Source: Syntrophorhabdaceae bacterium (GTDB lineage: Bacteria > Desulfobacterota > Syntrophorhabdia > Syntrophorhabdales > Syntrophorhabdaceae). From it: a stretch of DNA of 64,000 nucleotides. The DNA lies in the NCBI GenBank assembly GCA_026415675.1, contig JAOAGQ010000011.1, forward strand, positions 1 to 64,000. Direction: 5' to 3'. The position numbers and the translations under genes are program-made. Positions 9,230-16,677 of the stretch are shown piece after piece (position 1 is the stretch's first letter; each line of letters opens with the position of its first letter). Below the pieces are notes generated by a model that did no database searches, was not told where the DNA came from, and was given only the letters and a program-made list of their open reading frames with translations.

Positions 9230-10066
9230 ATGGATTTATACCAGAAAATGTCCCCAACACCTGATGAAGATATTATCTCCGTCGATAACCTAACAAAAAG
9301 ATTCGATGATTTTATTGCTATAGATCAAATCACCTTCAAGGTTAAAAGAGGGGAGATATTTGCTTTTCTGGGTCCAAACGGTGCGGGAAAATCTACAACG
9401 ATAAAGATCCTGACCACCCTTCTAAGACCTACGGAGGGAACGATAACCATAGATGGCTACGATCCCCAGTTACTGCCCCATAAGGTCAGGGAATCTTTCG
9501 GTATAGTCTTTCAGGACCCAAGCCTCGACGAAGAGTTGACCGCATTTGAAAATATGGAATACCACGGTATACTCTACAACATATCGAGACATATAAGGAG
9601 AAAAAGAATAGAGGAACTCCTGGGGATGGTGGAGTTGTGGGACAGAAGGCATGAACTTGTCAAATATTTTTCGGGAGGGATGAAGAGGAGGCTTGAGATC
9701 GCAAGGGGGCTTATGCATTATCCGAAGATACTCTTCCTCGATGAACCGACCCTCGGTCTTGATCCCCAGACAAGGAGCCTTATCTGGGGTCATATAAAAG
9801 AGATGAATAGGACAAAAGGGGTTACCCTTTTCTTTACGACACATTACATGGAAGAGGCGGAAAGGGTTGCGGAGAGGATTGCAATCATCGACCACGGGCG
9901 GATCATTATACAGGGGACCCCGGAGATGTTGAAAAAGGAGACAAAAACAGAAAATCTTGAAGAGGCATTTATTTCACTGACCGGTCGAGACATAAGGGCA
10001 GAGGATGTAAGTAGAACGGAGAGGATGAAGATGCGCTTCAGGGTATTTAAGAGGCAACGCTCGTGA
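9230..10066 (+). CDS. ABC exporter ATP-binding protein (DrrA/NodI-like)
   Basis: A 278-residue ABC ATPase with Walker A GPNGAGKST, signature FSGGMKRRLEIARG, Walker B ILFLDEPTLGLDP and the switch His in FFTTHYMEEAERV. The pattern belongs to the DrrA/NodI/CcmA-like class that drives ABC-2 exporters. The C-terminus has the EAFISLTGRD motif common in this class. It overlaps the permease gene by four bases (GTGA), so the two form an exporter pair. Placement behind a CoA-transferase is unusual and may only reflect operon packing. The cargo is unknown. Confidence 0.9.
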   Translation: MDLYQKMSPTPDEDIISVDNLTKRFDDFIAIDQITFKVKRGEIFAFLGPNGAGKSTTIKILTTLLRPTEGTITIDGYDPQLLPHKVRESFGIVFQDPSLDEELTAFENMEYHGILYNISRHIRRKRIEELLGMVELWDRRHELVKYFSGGMKRRLEIARGLMHYPKILFLDEPTLGLDPQTRSLIWGHIKEMNRTKGVTLFFTTHYMEEAERVAERIAIIDHGRIIIQGTPEMLKKETKTENLEEAFISLTGRDIRAEDVSRTERMKMRFRVFKRQRS

Positions 10067-10809
10067 AGGCCATATATATTCTGTGGTTGAGGCAGATTAA
10101 GAGATACTTAAGGACGAGGGCAAGAATCATAGGTTCCCTGGGGCAACCCCTCCTTTTTTTATTTGCCCTCGGGTTTGGTTTTGGTCCGATATACGAGAAG
10201 GCGGAAGGGGGAGACTATATCCAGTTCCTTGCCCCTGGTATCATCTCCATGAGTATACTCTTTACAGCAACTTTTTCAGGTATTGAGATCCTCTGGGACA
10301 GACAGTTTGGTTTTTTAAAAGAGATCCTTGTGGCCCCTGTCTCGAGATTAAACATCATGTTGGGAAGAACATTAGGGGGTGCAACCGTTGCGGTGATACA
10401 GGGCACAATCGTGTTCTTTTTTTCCCTTCTCTTCGGTTTCAAACCTGCAAACCTTCACGTTTTACCCTTTGCCCTTATTTTTATGGGTTTGATAGCTATT
10501 ACTTTTACCGCCCTCGGTACGGCCATAGCCTGTTTTATTGAGGATATGCAGGGGTTTCAGATCGTTGTCAATTTTTTGATCATGCCCATATTCTTTTTTT
10601 CAGGGGCCCTTTTCCCCATCCACAGGTTACCGAAGATAGTCCACTTCATATCCTCGATAAACCCCCTCACATATGGTGTGGATGGTTTGAGGACTGTTCT
10701 CATAGGGGGCTCCCTTTTAGGGGTAGGCACCGATCTACTCGTTATGGCATCCGTTGCCTTTGTGATCCTTGTACTCGGAGGCCATCTCTTTTCGAGGATC
10801 CAGATATAG
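10063..10809 (+). CDS. ABC-2 type exporter permease (DrrB/NodJ-like)
   Basis: A 248-residue membrane protein with six predicted membrane segments and the ABC-2 family hallmark near the C-terminus (IMPIFFFSGALFPIHRLP, then INPLTYGVDGLR). The start is a GTG overlapping the stop of the ATPase gene. It probably pairs with that ATPase to export a hydrophobic compound, lipid or polysaccharide precursor. It ends 10 bases before the convergent LOG-family gene. Confidence 0.88.
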   Translation: MKAIYILWLRQIKRYLRTRARIIGSLGQPLLFLFALGFGFGPIYEKAEGGDYIQFLAPGIISMSILFTATFSGIEILWDRQFGFLKEILVAPVSRLNIMLGRTLGGATVAVIQGTIVFFFSLLFGFKPANLHVLPFALIFMGLIAITFTALGTAIACFIEDMQGFQIVVNFLIMPIFFFSGALFPIHRLPKIVHFISSINPLTYGVDGLRTVLIGGSLLGVGTDLLVMASVAFVILVLGGHLFSRIQI

Positions 10810-10819
10810 AATTTGCCGT

Positions 10820-11470
10820 TTACAAGATCACGAATCTTTTAATGTAATCTGTAATCTCCTCGGGGTCATCCATGACCTTCAAGATGGCCATATCCTCAGG
10901 GGATATCCTTCCCTGTTTGAGAACCGTTTCGTTTAACCAGTCTATTAAACCCTTCCAGTATGATGAATCAACGAGAATAACAGGAAAGGGTTTAACCTTC
11001 TTTGTCTGGACAAGGGTTATCGCCTCAAAACATTCATCAAGGGTACCAAAACCCCCAGGCATAATGATAAAGGCCATCGCATATTTGATAAACATCACCT
11101 TTCTTATGAAGAAATATTTGAAGCTCAGTTTTATATTTGCGTATGGATTTGGTTTCTGTTCAAAGGGGAGTTCTATATTTATCCCTACCGATTTGACCCC
11201 TGCCTCTTTTGCCCCTCTATTTGCCGCCTCCATTACCCCCCCGCCCCCTCCTGTAATGATGTTGAATCCATGTTTTCCCAGTACCTTTGCGAGTTTTAAG
11301 GCTTTATCATAGAGGGGATCGCACCTCTCACACCTTGCACTACCGAATATGCTTACAGCAGGTTGAATGTCCGCAAGGTTTTCAAAACCTTCCACAAACT
11401 CTGCAAGAATATGGAATAACCTCCATGTATCCTTCAATGTCATCTCATCTATGATGTACTGTCTTTCCAT
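10820..11470 (-). CDS. LOG family protein (TIGR00730-type nucleotide phosphoribohydrolase)
   Basis: A 216-residue Rossmann-fold protein with the LOG family signatures GGGGGVMEAANRGA (around residue 75) and PGGFGTLDE (around residue 138). Family members hydrolyse the N-glycosidic bond of nucleoside 5'-monophosphates, including cytokinin precursors, using the Glu of the second motif and a conserved Arg. The N-terminal helical extension (about 35 residues) is typical of the longer bacterial subgroup. It is a single gene, convergent with the ABC permease. Confidence 0.88.
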   Translation of the reverse strand: MERQYIIDEMTLKDTWRLFHILAEFVEGFENLADIQPAVSIFGSARCERCDPLYDKALKLAKVLGKHGFNIITGGGGGVMEAANRGAKEAGVKSVGINIELPFEQKPNPYANIKLSFKYFFIRKVMFIKYAMAFIIMPGGFGTLDECFEAITLVQTKKVKPFPVILVDSSYWKGLIDWLNETVLKQGRISPEDMAILKVMDDPEEITDYIKRFVIL

Positions 11471-11559
11471 CTATACCCCTTTTGTGTTGAGTTTTTTCCC
11501 TTTCACATATATATTTAAACAGTCGGCGAGATAAGTCAAATCAAATAAACATAAAGCTT

Positions 11560-12339
11560 ATGGGAGAGGTAAGGGTAGGGACAAGTGGTTTTTCCTTTAA
11601 TGACTGGATAGGGGAGGTGTACCCAAAGGACATAAAGAAAGAGGAGATGCTTCCGTTTTACGAAAAAAAGCTCGGCTTTAACGCCCTTGAGATAAACTAT
11701 ACGTACTATTCCATGCCCACGCAGAGAACCTTCGATTCATTTTCGAAGAGGACATCCGATGATTTCCTCTTCTCCGTTAAGGCGTATAAGGGTTTTACCC
11801 ACGAAAAGGAAGGTGACTTAAAAAAGCTGGGGAAGCTATTCAGGGATGGGATAGGTCCCTTGAAAGAAAAGGTAAAGGCTATACTATTCCAGTTTCCCTT
11901 CTCCTTTACCCCCAATAAAGAAAATATAGATTACCTGAAACGGTTAAGGGAAGAGTTTGATGGTTTTAACGGGGTTATCGAATTCAGGAATGGGAAGTGG
12001 TCTGATGACACCTATATAGAAACTTTAAAATCCGTCTTTTTCGGCTATTGTGTCGTCGATGAGCCAAAACTGAAAGGGTTGTTTCCCTTTAAACCTGTTC
12101 TCACTTCAAACGTTGGTTATTTCCGATTCCATGGTAGAAACAGGGAATGGTTCAACGTCCCCTCTGAGGTCAGATATGACTATCTCTATTCAGAAGAAGA
12201 ATTGGCCGAATTCGTTGAGCCTGTCCTTGAGGTAGGGAGGATGGCCGATATGACCTTTGTCTTCTTCAATAACTGCCATCTCGGTAAGGCCGTTAAAAAC
12301 GGGCAGATGTTTAAGGAAATGATAGAAAAAAAATATTAG
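11560..12339 (+). CDS. DUF72 (YecE-like) TIM-barrel protein
   Basis: A 259-residue DUF72 family member. Visible landmarks are VGTSGFSFNDWIGEVYP at the N-terminus, ALEINYTYYSMP, FSVKAYKGFTHE, ILFQFPFSF, VIEFRNGKW and YFRFHGRN, which line the conserved face of the barrel. The function is unknown; in other bacteria the gene is often near DNA repair or Fe-S genes. It is followed after 16 bases by the sirtuin gene and probably shares its transcript. Confidence 0.9.
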   Translation: MGEVRVGTSGFSFNDWIGEVYPKDIKKEEMLPFYEKKLGFNALEINYTYYSMPTQRTFDSFSKRTSDDFLFSVKAYKGFTHEKEGDLKKLGKLFRDGIGPLKEKVKAILFQFPFSFTPNKENIDYLKRLREEFDGFNGVIEFRNGKWSDDTYIETLKSVFFGYCVVDEPKLKGLFPFKPVLTSNVGYFRFHGRNREWFNVPSEVRYDYLYSEEELAEFVEPVLEVGRMADMTFVFFNNCHLGKAVKNGQMFKEMIEKKY

Positions 12340-12355
12340 GTAGGGGGTAGAGAGG

Positions 12356-13132
12356 ATGGAAGATAAGATAGAAACGGTTGCAAGGTGGATCAGGGATGCA
12401 AAAAGGGTAGTGGTCTTCGTTGGGGCAGGATTGAGCACGGAGTCGGGTATACCTGATTTTAGAAGCCCCGGAGGTGTATGGGATAAATATGACCCTGAAG
12501 ACTTCTACTTTCAGAATTTCATTACAAAGGAGAGTTCCAGGGAAAAATACTGGCAGATGGCAACGGAGATGTATGATTCCATGAAGGAGGCAAAACCTAA
12601 CAAAGGTCATCTCGCCATTGCAGAACTGGAGAGAATTGGGAAGCTCGACTGCCTTATTACCCAGAATATAGACGGTTTACACTTTAAGGCAGGAAATTCC
12701 CCGGAGAAGGTCCTTGAACTGCACGGAACGGCGATGTACGTCACATGCTTAAGCTGCCACAAGAGATACGAGAGGGACCCTGTCCAGGAAAGGATAAAAT
12801 CAGGAGAGAGGGCCCCGAGATGTGATGTATGCGGTGGACTTTTGAAACCTGCTACGATCTCTTTCGGTCAATCGATGCCCGAATGGGAAACAGCGGAGGC
12901 ATACAGGAGATCAGAGGCCTGCGATCTTTTCATAGTGATAGGTTCATCCCTTGTCGTCCATCCTGCGGCGTATATGCCTGTTCTGGCAAAGAGAAGCGGG
13001 GCAAAGCTGGTGATTATAAATAGAGACGAGACGTCCTGCGATTATATGGCGGATATTATTTTAAACGGTTCTGCCGGTTTTATCATCTCATCGATAGTAG
13101 AAAGGCTGAAAGGGTTTATGGACTTAACGTAA
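12356..13132 (+). CDS. cobB: NAD-dependent protein deacylase, sirtuin (CobB)
   Basis: A 258-residue class III deacylase. The NAD-binding motifs GAGLSTESGIPDFR and TQNIDGLH are complete, the catalytic His is in ELHGT, and four zinc cysteines occur as CLSC and CDVC pairs about 25 residues apart. The later GSSLVVHPAA motif completes the Rossmann fold. Sirtuins of this type remove acetyl or longer acyl groups from lysines, a common control on acyl-CoA synthetases in anaerobes. It is convergent with the PurF-like gene, with the two stop codons almost touching. Confidence 0.93.
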   Translation: MEDKIETVARWIRDAKRVVVFVGAGLSTESGIPDFRSPGGVWDKYDPEDFYFQNFITKESSREKYWQMATEMYDSMKEAKPNKGHLAIAELERIGKLDCLITQNIDGLHFKAGNSPEKVLELHGTAMYVTCLSCHKRYERDPVQERIKSGERAPRCDVCGGLLKPATISFGQSMPEWETAEAYRRSEACDLFIVIGSSLVVHPAAYMPVLAKRSGAKLVIINRDETSCDYMADIILNGSAGFIISSIVERLKGFMDLT

Positions 13133-13134
13133 CA

Positions 13135-14466
13135 TCAGTGGATGTTAAAGGGGTATATCCCTGTAAAACAGGCATCACAGTAGTTGTGGGGGGATATACT
13201 CTTTAGTTTATCGATACTTAAGTATCGGAAGGTGTCGACCTTTAGAAGACGTCTTAAGTCTTCGTCGGTTCTACCTGTAGAGAGTAATTCTCCTGGTTTT
13301 GCCATAGCCATGCCCATAAAGCAGGGATACTTCGGTGGGGGAGAGGTGAGTCTCATATGTATCTTTTTTGCCCCTGCCTCCCTTAGTTTGGGTATCAGTA
13401 TCATTGCCGTTGAGCCTCTGACAAGAACAGTATCGATCAAAAAGACCTCTTTGTCTTTTATGAGTTCCCTGTTTATTTGAAACTTTTTTTCAGCCTTTTC
13501 AAGCCTGTCTTTTTCCTTTGAGACGATGAATATTCTGCCGATCTCTCCTACGGTATTGATCGCTTCTCTATATGGAATTCCCAGTTTATTATGGAAACCG
13601 AGGGCAGCAGGAACAGCGGCCCTGGGGATAGGGATAACGGTATCTCCTTCGGCATCCTCCTCTTCAGCAAGCATCTCCCCTGTCTTCTCTCTGAAACTAT
13701 AAACATTCTCAGAGAATATCATACTTGCCGGCGAAGCAAAATCAAGGCACTCGAGGAGACAGAAATGAGGATTCTTCTGGGCATAAGTTATAGAGTACGC
13801 CTCATCTCCATCGAGCACATAAATTTCCCCCGGTTCTATCTCTTTTATAAATCCAAACCTCGTGCTGAAGGCACAGGTCTCTGAGGCAAAGGCCCATTCA
13901 TGGTAACCCTCTTCCCCTCTTCGGGCCAAAGAGAGGGGTCTGAAACCAAAAGGATCCCTTGCGGCTATAAGTTTACCCTGAAAGGCTATGATTAAACTGA
14001 AGGCAGCATTCAAGGAGAGGGAAGTCAAAACACCCCTTATCTTATCCACAATGTCACCACCTTCGGCCTTTGCAATCATGTGGAGAATCACCTCTGTATC
14101 CGTATCTGTCTGGCAAAGCCCCCCGATTCTTTCCATCAATGCCTTATATTTGGGTATATGGCCGTTATGGGCGATAGAAATCTTGTCTTTCCCAAAGCTA
14201 CCGATGATAGGTTGGGAATTCCTGATACTCGCCTCCCCTGCTGTGGGATATCTCACATGACCTATTGCAATAGAACCGAAATAAGGTCTTGCAGGGGGAG
14301 GGGAAAGGAAAATCGAGCCTGTTTTTCTTGCTTCCGAGAATGAGCCATCTTTGAGTCCTGCCGTAATACCCCAACTTTCCTGTCCCCTGTGGGATAGATT
14401 TTCGAGACCATACCTGACCTCGTTGAATGCGTTCCCCCTACCCGAAAATCCGAAGATACCGCTCAT
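13135..14466 (-). CDS. PurF-like glutamine amidotransferase/phosphoribosyltransferase with Ser in place of the nucleophile Cys
   Basis: A 443-residue homologue of amidophosphoribosyltransferase, which makes phosphoribosylamine from PRPP and glutamine in purine synthesis. The N-terminal glutaminase fold is recognisable (GHVRYPTAG, AHNGHI, DTEVI, ASETCAF) and the C-terminal PRTase has SPPPKYPCF and NYCDACFTG. Two key sites are altered. The residue after the start Met, always Cys in PurF, is Ser (ATG AGC, 14466-14461). The PRPP loop reads IDTVLVRGST instead of VDDSIVRGTT, losing one acidic residue. The frame runs back to 14604, but starting at 14466 gives the family length and keeps the coding region off the divergent promoter. 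It may be ammonia-dependent, act on another substrate, or be a regulatory paralogue. Confidence 0.82.
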   Translation of the reverse strand: MSGIFGFSGRGNAFNEVRYGLENLSHRGQESWGITAGLKDGSFSEARKTGSIFLSPPPARPYFGSIAIGHVRYPTAGEASIRNSQPIIGSFGKDKISIAHNGHIPKYKALMERIGGLCQTDTDTEVILHMIAKAEGGDIVDKIRGVLTSLSLNAAFSLIIAFQGKLIAARDPFGFRPLSLARRGEEGYHEWAFASETCAFSTRFGFIKEIEPGEIYVLDGDEAYSITYAQKNPHFCLLECLDFASPASMIFSENVYSFREKTGEMLAEEEDAEGDTVIPIPRAAVPAALGFHNKLGIPYREAINTVGEIGRIFIVSKEKDRLEKAEKKFQINRELIKDKEVFLIDTVLVRGSTAMILIPKLREAGAKKIHMRLTSPPPKYPCFMGMAMAKPGELLSTGRTDEDLRRLLKVDTFRYLSIDKLKSISPHNYCDACFTGIYPFNIH

Positions 14467-14512
14467 CCTAATTCTATATAAGTAATTTTTAAGGAGAAAT
14501 GGTAACCCGGGT

Positions 14513-14541
14513 TTGACAACATGGGGTAGGTGTAATAGAAT
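14513..14541 (+). promoter_or_regulatory. Promoter of the PurN-like gene
   Basis: TTGACA (14513-14518), 17-base spacer and TAGAAT (14536-14541), 32 bases before the start at 14574, which has an AGGAGG ribosome site. It sits in the short gap between two divergent genes, so their expression may be linked. Confidence 0.6.
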
Positions 14542-14573
14542 GTGGAAGGGAAAAAATAAAAGGAGGTTATCCG

Positions 14574-15440
14574 ATGGATAACGGTTATGTTTTTGATCCG
14601 TCATCAGGTGCCATGAAATACGCTTGCGGTCTTTCTGGGTCAGGAACCAACTATGAAAAGATCTACGAGAGGGACCCAGAAAAGAGACACGTCGTTTTCA
14701 GCAATGCCCCTGACTGTTCAGGGGTAAAAAAGGCGAAAGAGAAGGGTATTCCTGTCGTTGCCCTCGATTCCAAGAGGTATTTCAGACACATGTGGGGGAT
14801 TGAGAAGCCCCCCCGTTATGGTATTGAAAGAAATAGTTATGATATGGCCATGATGACCCTCGTCGAACAGGAGTTAAAGACAACCCCTGACCTTATCTGT
14901 CTTGCCGGTTACGACTTATGGATAGGAGACTGGATGGCAAGGAGATATTTTCCCCGTATATTGAATGTCCACCCAGGGGATGCGAGGAAATATACAGGTC
15001 TTGGATGGGTACCAACGGCGAAGGCCATTCTGGCAGGGGAGTCTTCGGTTAAATCAACGGTATTTTTTGTCGATGAGAGCGATGATGGGGGGCCCATATT
15101 GATACAATCCCGCTCTCTGATGCTGTCAGAGTGGGAAGAGGCGATAGAAAAGATAAGGGGATTTTCAGAAAAGCATGGTGTTAGAGAGATTTCAAAGTTC
15201 AAAGAGGCGGCAATGGCTACCGATTACTCCCTATATGAGTTACTCGTTAAGATTTCAAAGGATATACAGGAGAGGCTTAAAATAGAGGGGGACTGGGAGA
15301 TATACCCCTTTGCGGTACATGATTTGATAGGAAAGGGTAGGGTGGTTCTTAAAGGAAGGACGGTCTATATTGATGGTGTAAAAATGGCTGAAGAGGGATG
15401 GCAGGTGGATAGATACGGGTTTGCAGAGAAAATCGCATAG
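14574..15440 (+). CDS. PurN-like formyltransferase with internal insertion
   Basis: A 288-residue homologue of phosphoribosylglycinamide formyltransferase (PurN, usually 190-215 residues). It keeps the phosphate loop SGSGTNYE, the VFSNAPDC strand, the catalytic Asn and His in RILNVHPGD, and the catalytic Asp in ESDDGGPILIQ. The C-terminal end (YPFAVHDLIGKGRV, then DGVKMAEEGW) aligns with the PurN tail. About 60 extra residues lie between these parts (roughly 195-250). The formyl-folate chemistry is probably intact, but the acceptor-side loop differs (GLGWVPTAKAI where PurN has a His-rich segment). It is divergent from the Ser-type PurF homologue. Confidence 0.78.
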   Translation: MDNGYVFDPSSGAMKYACGLSGSGTNYEKIYERDPEKRHVVFSNAPDCSGVKKAKEKGIPVVALDSKRYFRHMWGIEKPPRYGIERNSYDMAMMTLVEQELKTTPDLICLAGYDLWIGDWMARRYFPRILNVHPGDARKYTGLGWVPTAKAILAGESSVKSTVFFVDESDDGGPILIQSRSLMLSEWEEAIEKIRGFSEKHGVREISKFKEAAMATDYSLYELLVKISKDIQERLKIEGDWEIYPFAVHDLIGKGRVVLKGRTVYIDGVKMAEEGWQVDRYGFAEKIA

Positions 15441-15475
15441 TAAGCAAAATGCATTTTTTTACAAACCATTTTCTC

Positions 15476-15504
15476 TTGACTTTTGTAAGGCGAGGGCATA
15501 TAAA
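15476..15504 (+). promoter_or_regulatory. Promoter of dctP
   Basis: TTGACT (15476-15481), 17-base spacer and TATAAA (15499-15504). The predicted start of transcription near 15511 leaves a leader of about 100 bases before the ATG at 15610. Confidence 0.6.
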
Positions 15505-15520
15505 TACTAAAATTAAATTA

Positions 15521-15576
15521 CGGCCTTTTAGAGAGGTTGGCCGCCATTTTGATTTGAGATTATCATCTTTGGCGGT
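15521..15576 (+). promoter_or_regulatory. Structured dctP leader with two mutually exclusive stems
   Basis: CGGCC (15521-15525) can pair with GGCCG (15539-15543). The same GCCG bases also belong to GCCGCCA (15540-15546), which can pair with TGGCGGT (15570-15576), extended by TGAT (15550-15553) with ATCA (15562-15565). Only one stem can form at a time. This is the layout of an attenuator or riboswitch expression platform. I do not recognise a known riboswitch class. Confidence 0.4.
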
Positions 15577-15609
15577 TATTTGTATTTAAAAAACACCAAG
15601 GAGGTTTAT

Positions 15610-16617
15610 ATGAAAAAAAACCAGCTTCACCTTTATATTCTACTTTTTATCGTATCTGCCCTATTGATATTACAGCCAGGTTTGGCAAGGTCATCGGAGC
15701 AGTATACGATAAGGACTATAATGGCATGGTCAAAGAATGCAACGGAATACAAGGCGTTTAGTACATTTCTTGAAATATTGGAACAGCATGTTGCAAAAAA
15801 GGCCCCGGGTGAACTTAAGATGCAGCTTATCGGGGGTCCTGAGGTAACAAAGGCGACAGATCAGGTTCAGGCACTTCAGAGGGGTATGGTCGATGCGGTT
15901 TATACATCAGGTGCCTATTACACCAACGTCCTCGGTGAAGCGGACGCCTTAAAACTCTCAAATTTTACACCATCCGAGGAAAGGGCGAGGGGGGCAACGG
16001 CTTATCTAAACGAAATACACCAGAAAAAACTGGGTGTATACTTTCTTGGAAGACTCGGCCTTGACATCAAGTTCCACCTCTATCTTGCAAAGAAACCTAT
16101 CGACAAAGCGGATCTTAAAGGTTTAAACATCAGGGTCTCCCCGCTATACCTCCAGGCAGTAAAGGGCTGGGGAGGAAACCCTGTGGTGATGCCCCTTTCC
16201 GACGTGTATATCGCCCTTGAAAGAAACGTGGTAGATGGCTACTGTATGCCATCGGTCGGTATCCGCGATTACGGCGTCCACAAACAGACAAAATATATGG
16301 TGGATCCTGGCTTTTATACAGTTCCAAACCCCCTTATGATCAATATGAAGGTATGGGGCAAACTCCCTAAAAAACTACAGGATGTTTTAACAGAGGCAGC
16401 GATTGAGGCGGAAAAGAAGATAACCGCCATTTACCAAGAAATGGAAAAGCAGGAGAGGCCCATATTGATTAAAGAAGGCATTCAAATCATCACACTACCC
16501 CCTGCTGAGGCGGAGAAATATTTAAGGATCGCATATGATGAAGGCTGGAAAGATGTGATTCAGAAGAACCCCCAGACCGGTCCTGAACTGAAAAAATATC
16601 TTTCAAAGACAAAGTAA
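15610..16617 (+). CDS. dctP: TRAP transporter solute-binding protein, DctP family
   Basis: A 335-residue periplasmic binding protein of a tripartite ATP-independent transporter for organic acids. The signal peptide spans about residues 1-26 (MKKNQLHLYILLF to LARSSEQ). Family marks are MAWSKNATEY near the mature N-terminus, LKGLNIRVSPLYLQ with the substrate-contact Arg, and ALERNVVDGYCMPSVG. The frame opens at 15580, but the ATG at 15610 follows AAGGAGG and starts the signal peptide. No dctQ or dctM membrane genes are next to it; a terminator follows directly, so the membrane subunits must lie elsewhere. Confidence 0.88.
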   Translation: MKKNQLHLYILLFIVSALLILQPGLARSSEQYTIRTIMAWSKNATEYKAFSTFLEILEQHVAKKAPGELKMQLIGGPEVTKATDQVQALQRGMVDAVYTSGAYYTNVLGEADALKLSNFTPSEERARGATAYLNEIHQKKLGVYFLGRLGLDIKFHLYLAKKPIDKADLKGLNIRVSPLYLQAVKGWGGNPVVMPLSDVYIALERNVVDGYCMPSVGIRDYGVHKQTKYMVDPGFYTVPNPLMINMKVWGKLPKKLQDVLTEAAIEAEKKITAIYQEMEKQERPILIKEGIQIITLPPAEAEKYLRIAYDEGWKDVIQKNPQTGPELKKYLSKTK

Positions 16618-16629
16618 TAGATCCTCATA

Positions 16630-16660
16630 AAGGGTCAGCATATTTGCTGACCCTTTTTTG
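16630..16660 (+). terminator. Intrinsic terminator of dctP
   Basis: An 11-base perfect stem AAGGGTCAGCA (16630-16640) and TGCTGACCCTT (16645-16655) with a four-base loop, followed by a T run. Confidence 0.92.
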
Positions 16661-16677
16661 TATTTTTATCTTTCTCA

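Noticed and set aside
13131-13146. Inverted repeat AACATC-AGTG-GATGTT at the cobB/purF-like junction as a terminator
   Set aside because: The stem is short and AT-rich and no T run follows on either strand.
14467-14604. N-terminal extension of the PurF-like frame
   Set aside because: The extra 46 residues are hydrophobic and unlike PurF, run across the divergent promoter, and the ATG at 14466 starts the conserved SGIFGF sequence.
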